A program made the position numbers and the translations under genes. Of a stretch of 64,000 bases of DNA, positions 1 to 10,140 are shown one piece after another (within the stretch, counting starts at the first letter, position 1; each line of letters starts with the position of its first letter). Location of the stretch: positions 104,703,291-104,767,290 of the forward strand of contig OY740773.1 in the NCBI GenBank assembly GCA_963513935.1. Reading direction: 5' to 3'. This DNA is from Aphrophora alni. Lineage: Eukaryota > Arthropoda > Insecta > Hemiptera > Aphrophoridae. The notes under the pieces are model-generated. The model worked only from the letters and a program-made list of their open reading frames with translations. It did not search any database and was not told the origin of the DNA.

Positions 1-8
1 TTAGAGAA

Positions 9-390
9 CTTCCCTGAACAATCTTCTTTGTAAACTTTACTCTTTATAGCTGTTTCGTCTATTTATCAAGCATCATCAGAATATAAACTTATTTTCATTC
101 AAAAGATTTGAAAATTAAATACACCATAAAAAACAAAAATCAATATAAGTTTAAAATTTCCTTTAAAAATTGATTTTTCAAGTTTGTAACAATGTTGTCA
201 AATTGTTCAAATGCTACAAACATGACGAATTAATTTATTTACAAATTATTGTTTAAACAATTTTTAACTTATATTGACGTGTTTTTTTTTTAAATGTTTG
301 AAATAAATAAGTGTTTGTTCTAATGATGCCTGATAGATAGTCGAAACAGCTATAAAGAGGAAAGTTTACAATTAAGATTGCTCATGGAAG
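9..390. mobile_element. Long palindromic foldback element
   Basis: Positions 9-76 and 323-390 are near-perfect inverted repeats of about 68 bp. Both arms contain the core AAACAGCTATAAAGAG or its complement. The complementarity continues inward in weaker form (for example CAATATAAGTT near 142 pairs with the segment near 265), so almost the whole 380 bp can fold into one hairpin with a loop near position 200. There is no coding potential. It resembles a foldback-type MITE. I see no convincing target duplication, and the left edge lies too near the window start to judge. Confidence 0.7.
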
Positions 391-879
391 TAAATAACTT
401 TATAAATGTAGTACGCAACCGGTTAGGCTAGTACCGCGATGAAATTGAAAGAATGTCTACCAAAGCTGAACTAAATATCTTCTTTTTTTCAAAGATACAG
501 TGTTTTTTGTTTGTAAAATAACAAAATGGCGGATAAGCTTTAAAGTAAGACTTTTCGGAAATTTGTTTCTTTATTTTGACTCAAGAAATCACACACAGGA
601 GCATAATTAAGGAACATTTCGTATATATAGTTGAAACTAATTATTATTTATTATTTTTTTAAATCTCCAAGCTCTAATGTTAAAAATTTAAATTATTTGA
701 AACTAGACAGTACAATATGATTTTTTTTAAACTCTCCAGTTTTGGAAACTATATCATTACAAAAATTATTCTATTAGCTTGTTAAAACCTTAGTCGTACA
801 AAATAACTGTTAACAGTAACTGGAAATTTATTTAAAATAAAAATACTGACACAAAAGCTCCAACAATAAACCAATTCTA
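391..879. other. AT-rich stretch, nothing recognised
   Basis: AT-rich sequence with homopolymer T and A runs. I see no gene, no structured repeat and no recognisable transposon motif. Confidence 0.5.
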
Positions 880-1265
880 AGCTGGTGGCTTTACGAATGA
901 CGACTAGGCCCTACTATAAGAGAAAGTTTCTCAAACTTAGCTCTACGGATTTCGTTAAATTAAAAAAATATAACACCTCAGAAATAATTGTCAAAAACAA
1001 AAAAGAAACTTTCGCCGCCATTGAAACCTCGATTTCAATCAAATATAATTTACCCCGAGGTTGTATTTAAGACATAAGGGAAGCAAGTGACGCCCCATTT
1101 AGATATTTTGTTCGACAAATACTGAACTGACATTTTGCGAGATAGTTTTGGTTGTTTTTCCATTTAGTTTTGAGGATGGGTGAGTGAGAAAGTTTGTGCA
1201 ATGTTTTTTCACAGTTTATTTCATATATACTCGTTCTCGTTTTTTCAAATCCGAAGTAAATAATT
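880..1265 (+). repeat. Dispersed repeat family A, copy 1
   Basis: The right part contains GTGAGTGAGAAAGTTTGTGC followed by AATGTTTT (about 1170-1210). The same motif recurs near 8385, 12405, 31230, 39415, 43580, 56250 and 58190 on the plus strand and near 6520 and 15090 on the minus strand. The left part carries a segment like GATTTCGTTAAATT that resembles the GATTTCGTTCAAATTTTA segment of other copies. Copies are diverged, so the family is old. The element type is unknown and I see no terminal repeats. A 61-codon frame inside it has no recognisable domain. Confidence 0.55.
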
Positions 1266-1499
1266 TCCATAATATGTAAAGTAGCAAACTCTCAAGTCGC
1301 TTAACATAGCATCCTTAACTTAAAATAATCAACATAACCATTTTATTGACGTATTTTAAATTTAAACGAAAGCCTGCCTTTATAATCCTTTGAAATTATT
1401 CCTCCTTTGTAGTCCTTAATGGATTCTTGACTGAAATAGGAATCGGGTAACTGAACTGAAGGTTCCAAAATGTACTTTAGTTCCCGCTAATAATGTTTT

Positions 1500-2110
1500 A
1501 ACCAATTCAATTATCACTATTAATTGCAATGGGAAATTGTTTATTGATTGTGGACACACTTCAAACCGACCGTTAAAGTCTCTAATATCTACTATATTGT
1601 ATACCATGTAAACCTAGTTATAGCTTCGTATGATATGACATTCTTGGGATATTGAACGCTAAGCGGAAAGTCATTTGTCAACAGGATGTGTGTGCAGAAA
1701 GTGTGACGTGGGAAGTATATATATGTGTGTGTCTGTTAGCTTATCAGTGAAATAACTGTGAACACGTCTGGGTCGGAGTAAAATTATTGTGTGACATTTG
1801 TTGATGTCTTGATCACTGAAAGAGTTATTTATAAATTGGAAATTGTCGATTGATTGTGGACACACTTCAAACCCATCGTTAAAGTCTCTAATATCGCACA
1901 TGTTATATAAACCTAGTTTTAGAGTAGGATGATATTATAACATGCTCTTGGGAAATTGAAGAAGCTAAGCGGTCATTTGTCAACAGGATGTGTGTGCAGA
2001 AAGTGTGACATGGAGCATATTTATGTACGGATATATATATATCAGTGAACTAACTGTGAAGTCACCTAGGTTGGAATAAAACAACTTGTTGCAGGTATTC
2101 ATGACTAAAT
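1500..2110. repeat. Tandem duplication, unit about 306 bp
   Basis: Two direct copies. GATTGTGGACACACTTC occurs at 1546 and 1852, and the following AAAGTCTCTAATATC is shared. CAACAGGATGTGTGTGCAGA occurs near 1680 and 1980. Spacing is 301-306 bp throughout. Copies are moderately diverged and non-coding. Confidence 0.75.
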
Positions 2111-2404
2111 GAGCTATTTATAAATTAAAGCTAACGTTGCACCCTTTAAAATTATTCCATTTAGATTCTATCTAACTTTAATTATAAATATTGCAAAGTT
2201 AATGCGTACAATTACAAGCTCTTCTTATTTCCTCCCCCATCATTATTTTATACTTAATTCCAAGTGTCAGTTTTCCAATATCAAACTTTTTTGAATTATT
2301 CAATTCTCTCGTGTTGTTTTTATCAAAATGGAAAGAAGTCTCTCTATACTGATACCACTTGGTCTAATCCTGACACCACTCGGTTTCCTGATTCACAAAA
2401 TTTA

Positions 2405-2670
2405 AAATAAATTATAAATTTGGGCAGGAGGGAGAATGTTTTAATGTCAGTTTGAAGGATATTCATAAAATGGTGCCGAGTTGAAGTCAATCTTCAGTTT
2501 AATGAGGTATATGAAGTAATATTTGTTTGGTTAGGTTAGGTTAGGTTAGGTTTGGTTAGGTTAGGTTAGGTTAGTTTAGGTTAGGTTAGGTTAGGTAAAT
2601 AAATTCTAAATTGGGTCAGGAGAGAGAATGTTGAAGTCAATCTTTAGTTTAGTGAGGTATATGAAGTAAT
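2405..2670 (+). repeat. Telomere-like (TTAGG)n array between direct repeats
   Basis: A (TTAGG)n run at 2529-2596 has a few substitutions. It is preceded by a block (2405-2520) and followed by a related block (2597-2670) that share AAATAAATT, GAGAATGTT, GAAGTCAATCTT and GAGGTATATGAAGTAAT. The array therefore sits inside a tandemly duplicated module. It is an interstitial array with unique-looking sequence on both sides, not a chromosome end. Confidence 0.8.
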
Positions 2671-2739
2671 CTTAATTTGGTTATTGTCAAAAACTTCAAA
2701 GTATGTTTTTGAACTGATCTTTACGTTTCATGCTGTCAG

Positions 2740-3370
2740 GCAACGAAATGTTTAACGACATTCCGTCCGTCCGTTGTCGTTTGTACGTAGGAACGATAGA
2801 GAACAAATAAGATAGGAAAATACAATTTGGCATAGAGGACTATAGTGTGTAAATAGAACCCTATTGAATATAAGAAGAATGTAGTTCAAAATATTAAAAT
2901 GGCGGCCATTTTAAACAGTTTTTGATCGTATATCGTGTATTATACAAATTAGAATTCACTAAATTAGATAAAATTTTGCAGATTTCAATTCTGAATCTAA
3001 TGATATCAACACCACTTTTCAGCGACTACAAAAAGCGAAAGAGTTTTCAAAAATGTCATTTTGAACCCTAACTTCCCAAAAAATTGCAATTTTCGTGTAG
3101 CTACTGGCTGAGCTGAACTATCGCCGCGAGGGTATCCACACGTGTACAGCTTCTTTGTCCAGCAGGGTTGAGACACAAACACGAGCAAAGCGAGTGAAAT
3201 GTTTTAAATATTTAGACATCTAAAAGGCCCAAAATACATGTTAACCGTTACATTACTAGGCAAGACCTCCTGGATCTATCAATAAAATTTTACAATGCCT
3301 TCACGACTCGTGAAACCAAATTTTGTGAGTTACATTTATTATCGCGCTGGGTAAGTTCCACGATGGCCCT
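2740..3370 (-). repeat. Dispersed repeat family C, minus-oriented copy
   Basis: Contains AAAATGGCGGCCATTTT (about 2897-2913), AGGACTATAGTGTGTAAATAGAACCC (here in pieces, 2835-2865) and CACGAGCAAAGCGAGTGA near 3180, continuing to a CATCGTGG-like segment on the minus strand near 3365. The same order of blocks, inverted, is seen at 61030-61770. The segment 2829-2872 is the uninterrupted equivalent of the site split by the element at 7161-7933. A 60-codon frame inside it has no recognised domain. Confidence 0.6.
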
Positions 3371-3999
3371 TCAGCGTGGTATTTTTAACTCTAGATTGAT
3401 GAACGTGGGTCTAAGTTACTTAGTATACTTATGATTGATTAGACCATATTAGTGGCAAGGAAATGACCTAGAAGCAGTCAGGCCGTGCGAATTGTAGTAG
3501 TTTAGAAAGCTGCTTACGTTCTTTTACCTTTTTGATTTCATTTTAATGAATGAAACTATTTTATTTAAGAGTGGTCTATCAATTACGTATGGTTTAATAT
3601 ATTAAATCCGACTAAATGGTGGTTTAATTCGATAAATATATTTTTTATCAAGATAGATTGGTTTTTATTTACAAATTTTGTAAATATATAAACTATAAAG
3701 TATTTTTCTACATCGAGCTATACTTCAATAAAACGAAAAGAAGTATTTAATAAAACATCTTAACTTTTAAACTAGTTACTTCGTCACAAAGAAAAATTTT
3801 CACTGACCAAGTGAAAACAGGATGCACGTAAAACAGGAACTCCTAGAAACTATAATTACTAAAGTATTCCTACTAAGCCAGGTATTGGTTTATCTTTTCT
3901 AGAGTTATACCTGATTTTAGAGGGTAGCCGACAATAGTTTGTTCTTCTGCTATAGAAAACTCATTTCAAAAAGAAAAACTATAATATTACTGGATCACA
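3371..3999. other. AT-rich stretch, nothing recognised
   Basis: No gene, tandem repeat or transposon feature seen. Confidence 0.5.
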
Positions 4000-4930
4000 A
4001 GTGGGGAGGGGTTGAGTGCTACAGAGAGAACAAAGAGACAATGAATCGGGAACGAGTCCTAAATATATAGAAGGGATAACCAAAAGAATGACATTTTTCT
4101 GAACTGGATGGACAACTAACACCATAGTTCGGACAGGATCCCTATATGTGCATAAGAGACAATAAACAGATCATACTCAGGAGAAGTGAAAGAATCCCAT
4201 GCTGGAGCGACAACAATGACCAAGAATCGGGCAGAAGTCCTGAATGGTTTGGCAGGACAGTTAAGAAATGAAGGTTCTTGCAGGAGTCCTAAATGGTTTG
4301 GAGGAATATCTAACAGACCATGGGTCGGGAAGAAGCCCTTAATATATAGAAGGGGCAATAAACAGACCATACTTACGAGAAGTTAAGTAATTCCATGCTG
4401 GAGGGACAACTAACAGACCAAAGATCAGACAAGAATCCGGAATGTACCATGGTGACTACCATCAGGCGAAGGATCATTAAGGACATAGGATCCATAAATG
4501 TCTAGAAGCAACAATAAACGGACAGCACTAACGAGGAGTAAATGTTTCCCTCCTGGAAGAACAACAGATCAAAAATCAGATAGGAGTTTTGAATGGGTTG
4601 GAGGGATAATCAACAAACCAAGGATCTGTAGAAGTCCCAAATTTGTCTCAGCGACAATCAACAGACCCTGGGTCAACCAGGAATTTAAATGTACAGAAGG
4701 GGCAATAACAGACCACACTCACGAAGACTGCAAGAATTTCAGACTGGAAGAACAACTAACAGACCAAGGAACAGATAAGACTCCTGAATGTGCTTTGGTA
4801 TGACCAACAGACGGGGTATCAGACCAGAGTCCTGAATGTGCTAGAGGGACAATCAACAAACCAATGATCAAACAGTCCTAAACGTGCTGGATGGACAACG
4901 AACAAATGACACTCAGGAGGTGTGAAGGAG
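4000..4930. repeat. Degenerate purine-rich minisatellite
   Basis: A poorly conserved tandem repeat. Phrases such as CAACTAACAGACCA, AGAAGTCCTAAAT, ATATATAGAAGG and AATAAACAGACCAT return at irregular intervals of roughly 150-280 bp (for example near 4060, 4338, 4494 and 4681). Short open frames of 66-101 codons inside it simply read the repeat (recurring ...INKPRI.. or ..STNRPW.. type strings) and are not credible genes. Confidence 0.6.
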
Positions 4931-5091
4931 TGTCGAAAACAAATTGCAAGTTACAAATAAAGTGTAAGATAAACAGAAAAGTTAACAAGGCGGTTCTACT
5001 CTTGAGGCTGCTATGGCCACAATTTATAGGTTGGAAAACTAAAGGTTAAGTTGCTCTTTCAATGTCTAATAGATAGGGAAATTGTAGAAAT

Positions 5092-5345
5092 AGGACAAAT
5101 CAAGAACTGAAGAACGACCTAGATGTTGTAACGGAAATAAAAAGAGAACGTCAAAGATGGTTTGGACGTTTGGAAAGAATGGACCAAGAGACGCTGTGAA
5201 AAAGTGTATGAAGAAGACTTAGAAAGTATAAGAAGTGGCTGGAGTGATGATCTGGTGGATAACATTAAACAGATGGAAGTAAGGAGGAGGGGACAGGGGA
5301 GATTGGACAGCCGCAAGGACTGTAGTGTCGTGAAATAAGGTAAGG
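5092..5345 (+). pseudogene. LINE-type reverse transcriptase C-terminal relic
   Basis: Translation from 5092 reads RTNQELKNDLDVV, then EIKRERQRWFGRLERMDQET, then a stop at 5197-5199. In a second frame it continues with DLVDNIKQMEVRRRGQGRL and DSRKDC. This matches the well-known C-terminal pattern of many arthropod non-LTR retrotransposon polymerases (R-x-R-x-R-W-x-G-H/R-x-x-R-M, then W-x-D-x-V-x-x-D and A-x-D-R-x-x-W). In intact elements the segment lies after the reverse transcriptase domain. The frameshift and stop show it is dead. The clade cannot be decided from this short piece. A 123-codon frame on the opposite strand (5119-5490) is its shadow. Confidence 0.6.
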
Positions 5346-5518
5346 TTAGAGAATTGGAGGAAGTCCAAGGAAGAGAGTTGGCTTTACGAAGACTTAAGGG
5401 ACACTTATGGGGGTTGAGAAAGACTGAGTTATTGAGAAGGATGTGTGAAAAGGGAAACCCACAGCTGGTTGTAACGTTTCCTCTGAACATGACAGATATT
5501 GAAACTCATAGTTAGTTA

Positions 5519-5600
5519 TTAACTTTCTTTCCTATCAGGTCTATCTTAATCAATTCTTGTTCTTTTCCGACCTTGACGTTATTATATTCAGTGGCTGTGA
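5519..5600 (-). repeat. Dispersed repeat family B, short copy
   Basis: TATCAGGTCTATCTTAATCA followed by TTCTTGTTC, TTTTCCGACCTTGACG and TATTATA matches the block at 23815-23880 and, more loosely, those at 8700-8800 and 10050-10140. The sense direction appears to be minus, because the equivalent at 60170-60330 reads AACCTCTAACCCAAGA. Confidence 0.5.
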
Positions 5601-5813
5601 GTTCTTCTTCTTCTTCGTCTTCTCCTTCTTCTTCTTCTTCTTCTTCTTCTTCTTCTTCTTCTTCTCCTTCTTCTTCTTCTCCTCCGCCTTCTCCTCCTCC
5701 TCCTCCTCCTCCTCCTCCTCCTCCTCCTCCTCCTCCTCCTCCTCCTTCTTCTCCTCCTTCTTCTTCTTCTTCTTCTTCTTCTTCTTCTTCTTCTTCTTCT
5801 TCTTCTTCTTCTT

Positions 5814-5844
<31 letters not shown>

Positions 5845-5857
5845 TTATTATTATTAG
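5597..5857. repeat. TTC/TCC microsatellite
   Basis: About 260 bp of (TTC)n, then (TCC)n, then (TTC)n, ending in (TTA)4. Long serine/proline, phenylalanine and leucine frames run through it but are purely compositional. Confidence 0.95.
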
Positions 5858-5889
5858 ATGTTCTTTTCTTCCTTTCTTTGTAAGGCTAG

Positions 5890-6500
5890 GTTAGGTTCGG
5901 TTTAAATTACTATCATTTTCAAAATTAATTAAAATCATTTGAATGATTGTCGAGGTTAGGAAGAGAAGGGAGAACGGACTGCCAATACTATCTTAAGTGC
6001 ATTCAATTCAACTGGAAAGAACTGATAATGAATTTGTAAAGTCTAAAATTATATAAACGTAAAATAAAAAAATAGAGAGAGAAAAACATGTATAAAAAGA
6101 TGATAAAAACGTTCTTTGACTGGTCGTATCTTTGTTTTCTCAACCGTTTTGTTTTTACACTGACAAGATGAAAGGTGAAAACATTTTAATATTCGAAGCA
6201 CCTGTTTTTACTGTTTTGTAAATCAAAGCCTAAAGTTATATTACGTCAGTCACTCTCAGTGTTGCATTAGTTCGATGATTGACACGAAGGGTTGAATACC
6301 ACAGACTCGTTGAAAGTTTCATTGTCAAAATATTTGCGGTTGAGGTGGGAGAGTTAAGCCATTTCAACAACTTGACATTCATGTTGTTTTAACATATATA
6401 CAGAGTTTAGAGAATGTGTTTTTATTATCTAAAATAAATGAACAATACGAAATCATTGTTTTAATTTTCTCATACACCACAAAACCAAATATAAAAATGC
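5890..6500. other. AT-rich stretch, nothing recognised
   Basis: Unremarkable AT-rich sequence with no gene or repeat structure visible apart from a short AGGTTAGG piece at its left border. Confidence 0.45.
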
Positions 6501-6514
6501 TGTATAAACATTTG

Positions 6515-6930
6515 CACAAATTCGCTCACTCTCCAAAACTAAAAAATACCAAAATCGTCACCAAGAATCTCAGAAGTTGTCAATTGATTAGTGAAAATGT
6601 ACTATGGACACCGTCGTTAAAAACAGTCTGCACTAGTTTTTATTGTGAAATAATCTAGCCTGCAGCAGAAAGACGACGCAAAGTTTTTTTTTACCAATAA
6701 TTACAGCACCTTAATATTTTTTTACTTCTGATTTTCCACATGATTTTGGATCATTAACCTTCACATTTCACTAAAATTTGAACGAAATCGGTTGCTCCGC
6801 TGTTGAGAAATTCTTTTTATAACAACCTCATCGCCATTTTTAAAGATACGTTTTATTATGATCTTACGACTAAACTTGAGAAACATTTGATCAAAATCGT
6901 TTTAGCGGGTGTTGTTACACAGGAATAACA
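6515..6930 (-). repeat. Dispersed repeat family A, minus copy
   Basis: The reverse complement carries GAGAGTGAGCGAATTTGTGC near 6515-6535. ACTAAAATTTGAACGAAATC (6769-6788) is the complement of the GATTTCGTTCAAATTTTAGT block seen near 42765. Diverged. Confidence 0.5.
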
Positions 6931-6939
6931 CATTTTCTT

Positions 6940-7150
6940 GTTAGGTTAGGGTTATAAATTACATTTTTGACATTTACTTCGCTATCTGTCATCGTAGAGA
7001 AATGAGGTTAGTACCATTACATGTAGAATATAAATCTGCAAAATTGTATCTAATTTAGTGTGTTGTAAGTTTAATAATACACGAGATATGAACAGAACTG
7101 TTTAAAATGGCCGCCATTTTGAAATTATTAATTCAATTTTTCTGAATAGG
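6940..7150 (+). repeat. Repeat family C, left half of a split copy
   Basis: Contains CATTTTTGACATTTACTTCG, ACACGAGATATGAACAGAAC, and AAATGGCCGCCATTTTGA, matching 61440-61600. It stops abruptly at GAATAGGGTTCTGTATG, where the element at 7161-7933 is inserted. The right half resumes at 7937. Confidence 0.65.
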
Positions 7151-7160
7151 GTTCTGTATG

Positions 7161-7933
7161 GGCGCATCCGAACTGAGCAACTTTTTTTTATGATCGTAAA
7201 GGGTCAAAGAAGGATGCTAATCCCAACATCCGAACTGAGCAACTTGCCCCTCAGACTTTTTAGGAGTCCTCAGTACTAATCTAACCTAACCTAACCTAAC
7301 CTAACCTAACCTAACCTAACCTAACCTAACCTAATCTAACTTAACCTAACCTAACCTAACCTAACCTAACCTAACCTAATCTAACCTAACCTAACCTAAC
7401 CTAACCTAACCTAACCTAACCTAACGTAACCTAACCTAACCTAACTTAACCTAACCTAACCTAACCTAACCTAACGTAACGTAACCTAACCTAACCTAAC
7501 CTAACCTAATCTAACTTAACCTAACCTAACCTAACCTAACCTAACCTAACCTAACCTATATTAATCTAACCTAACCTAACCTAAACTAACCTAATCTAAC
7601 CTAACCTTAACCCATCAAAGCTGGCAAAAAATAAAATAGCTTTTTTACTTTTTACGAGCCTTGGTCTTAACCTGATTTAGTATTTTGTAGTTGATAAGAA
7701 TAGGTTTGTATGATAAGTGTTAAATAATTTCTTTACGTTCTAAAATCTGTCAAGCGTGCGTCAAAGGTCTGCCGCTAGTTGCTCAGTTCGGACGTTGGTG
7801 ATCAGAACTCGGAACCCTCTTTGGCATGTTGCTCAGTTCGGACGTTGGTGGTCAGAACCGTTTTTGGCATGTTGCTCAGTTCGGAAGTTGCTTATTACCT
7901 GATCAGGTAAAAGTTACTCAGTTCGGACGAGCC
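7161..7933. mobile_element. Foldback (MULE-like?) element carrying telomere-like DNA
   Basis: The left end GGCGCATCCGAACTGAGCAA (7161-7180) and the right end 7911-7933 are inverted repeats. The shared core is TCCGAACTGAG, and the right end read on minus is GGCTCGTCCGAACTGAGTAA. Additional internal copies of the core lie at about 7218-7243 on the left and near 7775, 7827 and 7869 on the right, all pointing inward, as in foldback elements. Flanks GTTCTGTATG (7151-7160) and GCTCTGTATG (7934-7943) form a target duplication of 8 exact bp, or 10 bp with one mismatch. The middle (7277-7607) is a (CCTAA)n array. No transposase frame is present, so it would be non-autonomous. Target duplication length and multi-unit ends suggest a Mutator-like or foldback type, by inference. 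Confidence 0.7.
7277..7607. repeat. Telomere-like (CCTAA)n array
   Basis: About 330 bp of CCTAA pentamers with scattered variants (CGTAA, CTTAA, CTAAT). It lies wholly inside the foldback element, so it arrived with that element or expanded within it. Confidence 0.95.
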
Positions 7934-7936
7934 GCT

Positions 7937-8060
7937 CTGTATGAGCACACTATAGTCCCCTATACCAAATTTCATCTTCGTTTTTGTGACCTCTATTGTT
8001 CTTACAGATGACAACAACGACGTATGGACATGTCGAAAATAAGTTTTTCAGTTTCCTAAA
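7937..8060 (+). repeat. Repeat family C, right half of the split copy
   Basis: CACACTATAGTCCCCTATAC, CAAATTTCATCTTCG, GACCTCTATTGTTCTTACAG and CAGTTTCCTAAAGG follow in the same order as at 61630-61760. Joined across the insertion, the sequence agrees with the uninterrupted copy at 2829-2872 read on minus. Confidence 0.65.
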
Positions 8061-8690
8061 GGCCATGCGATAAACTATATTATCTCAACGACTAGAAACC
8101 GATGAATTGTTTCTTATGTCTCCTTGATTTTATGTTCACTCGGTTGAATTTGCATTTGTATCCATGCACATGAATATGCATGTAGCTTAAACTGGCAAAC
8201 ACAAATGTCACCACAAGCGATGGTAAATGTAAAACTAGTTGGTAGTTTCAAGACGAATAAATCATTCTAAATCAATAAAATATAACAAGTTTATAGTGTC
8301 CAACCGAGTTCCCTGTTAGTTTTAGTTTTTGATTAACAATACTGAAATTACATTTTTGGTTCCTTTTTATTTGGTTTTGTAGAAAGTTTGTGCAATGTTT
8401 TATAAGGTTTATTTAAAAATAAATTATCTGACAAAGTGTAATCAGTAAATATATAAAATTTATCTATTACTCATATTCTATGTATACTCAGATTTAGGCT
8501 AGGTTGTACTCATGTTTTTATTCATGTCGATGATCCTGTGGATTATTAAGTATCCCCAGGACGCAACAGGATTTTATTAACTACATTTTAATTCTTTGCG
8601 GATGTAAATCTGATTTATTCTACATACTTTACCCAATCTCTTTGGAACTAATTTCTTCTGAATGCTACCCTCACTGGTTTACTCAGTGAT
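8061..8690. other. AT-rich stretch with one family A motif
   Basis: No gene seen. GAAAGTTTGTGCAATGTTTT at about 8382-8401 is a fragment of repeat family A. The remainder is unremarkable. Confidence 0.45.
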
Positions 8691-8800
8691 AATGAGTTCA
8701 GTTCTAGGAATTCCGAGATACCCTGACTGGATCTACACCTCTCTTCCCTATTAGATTTATCTTAAACAACTCTTGTTCTCCATTTTGTGGATTATGAAAC
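8690..8800 (-). repeat. Dispersed repeat family B copy
   Basis: CCGAGATACC, TGGATCTACACCTCTCTTCC, TATTAGATTTATCTTAA and CAACTCTTGTTCTCC align in order with 23755-23860. It lies about 50 bp beyond the 3' end of the minus-strand LINE relic at 8848-9240. Confidence 0.5.
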
Positions 8801-8847
8801 TCACCAAAAATAATTAGTTTCTTTTGCTCCAATATTTCATACCTCAG

Positions 8848-9240
8848 TAGTATTATTTATTATTATAAATAGAAGTGGGTTTCACCCCCTAGACACTTCA
8901 ACCTATACGAAATTTTATGTACTTCTTAAATTCCTGACTAGCTTATGTCTTTTCCTTTGGTCAGGGTCAGGATTTTCCCTAGCTAGGTTACTTGTTGTTT
9001 TAAAGGTCGCGTCTGAGCCGAAGATCAGTTGTCTTTTGCCTTCTAATGCTTTGCATTTTCGAAATATGTGTTCTGCAGTTTCTAGTCTGCGTTTTAAGTT
9101 GTCTTGGAATAATCCCATAGTGTTAAGATTTCCCTCGCGTTCGTTTACTTTGTGAAATGACGAATTTAGAAAATTTCAGATCAGGTTGGACCAGTAGTCT
9201 GTGTAGGTGTTCCGTGGTTAAGCAAACCCTGATCGATTTT
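8848..9240 (-). pseudogene. Non-LTR retrotransposon 3' end (C-terminal zinc-knuckle region)
   Basis: On the minus strand the frame at 9118-8915 reads MGLFQDNLKRRLETAEHIF, then RKCKALEGKRQLIFGSD, ending in LVRNLRST. ETAEHIF-x-x-C is the hallmark C-terminal zinc-knuckle tail that follows the RNase H-like region of many insect LINEs. Upstream codons in another frame read LHRLLVQPDLKFSKFVISQ, matching the pre-TGHG linker. The 3' flank, AACCCACTTCTATTTATAA with a TAATAA-rich tail, is shared with the plus-strand copy at 36261-36555. It is 5' truncated and frameshifted. It is probably an R1/Jockey-like or related LINE; the clade is not determined. Confidence 0.7.
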
Positions 9241-10019
9241 ATTGTTCTGAGAAATGTGAGTATGACTTTGTAGGGGATTTTAGGGGATGCGAAAATCCTT
9301 AATCAGAATCCTTTTTGAGACGACTAATTTTTTCAAAACTAATATAAAATAATTTGATTTGATTGTCGCATGTCTCATTTACTGCCCTGTAATAAGCTAT
9401 ATTGTTGTTTCTAAATATTATCAAAATTTATATTGATAGCTAGTTTTACAGTTGTTATGTTTGTTTAAATATTAATCGGTTAATTTTCATCACCTTTCCA
9501 AAAAAAACAATCCTTCTATGGATTTCATAGAAAATAAACAAATGATACCCAAGAAATGATTCTACTGTTTAAAATTCCGTAAGAATTTAAATTTTCTGAT
9601 AATTACTAATTTAAGTTTAAATTTATTATTATTCTTGTGGTACTAAACTCTTAGATGGTAACTTTATCTTTAGTGATTTAAATAAATCAAGGAAACGCGT
9701 TTCTCGAACAGTATAGATTATTAACTCGTTTTCTCTCTAATCTGTGTTCTAAATATAATCTCGTATTTTCCAAAACCAATTTAATGATCACCTTGTTAAT
9801 TACGCTAATAGCATCGTGACCCTGACTTGTATTTAATTACTATATTTCCAGATACGGACAATAATGTTATTTCCTTGTATTTGCTGATTTGTTGTTGACC
9901 TTCAAATATAAATATTTTTAGATAATTGTAGCTGATATCTAAAAACGTACTAATAGCGGAAACAGATCTCTACTCCTTGCACGCGTGTTTACTTTTTTGT
10001 TTCCTTAAGGGCCTTATTT
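9241..10019. other. AT-rich stretch, nothing recognised
   Basis: The first 100 bp may still be decayed LINE sequence on the minus strand. The rest is AT-rich, with no gene or structured repeat seen. Confidence 0.4.
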
Positions 10020-10140
10020 GTAGTAAGGTAGCTCTCAACCCTTAGGTAATTTTTAGTGAGTACGGTTTTGTCATTTCCGAAGGGACCTTGCTGAATCTAC
10101 AGTTTTTTCATCTTGGGTTAGATCGCTGTCTTAAATCTTT
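10020..10140 (-). repeat. Dispersed repeat family B copy
   Basis: TTGCTGAATCTACAGTTTTT, CATCTTGGGTTAGATC, and CCATCAAGTCTCTCATC align with family B. On the minus strand it reads GATCTAACCCAAGATG. It directly follows the minus-strand LINE-tail-like segment 10140-10730, so family B may be the distal 3' UTR of such a LINE. Confidence 0.5.

Noticed and set aside
5557..5883. Ser/Pro- and Phe-rich reading frames of about 100 codons
   Set aside because: Direct translation of the TTC/TCC microsatellite.
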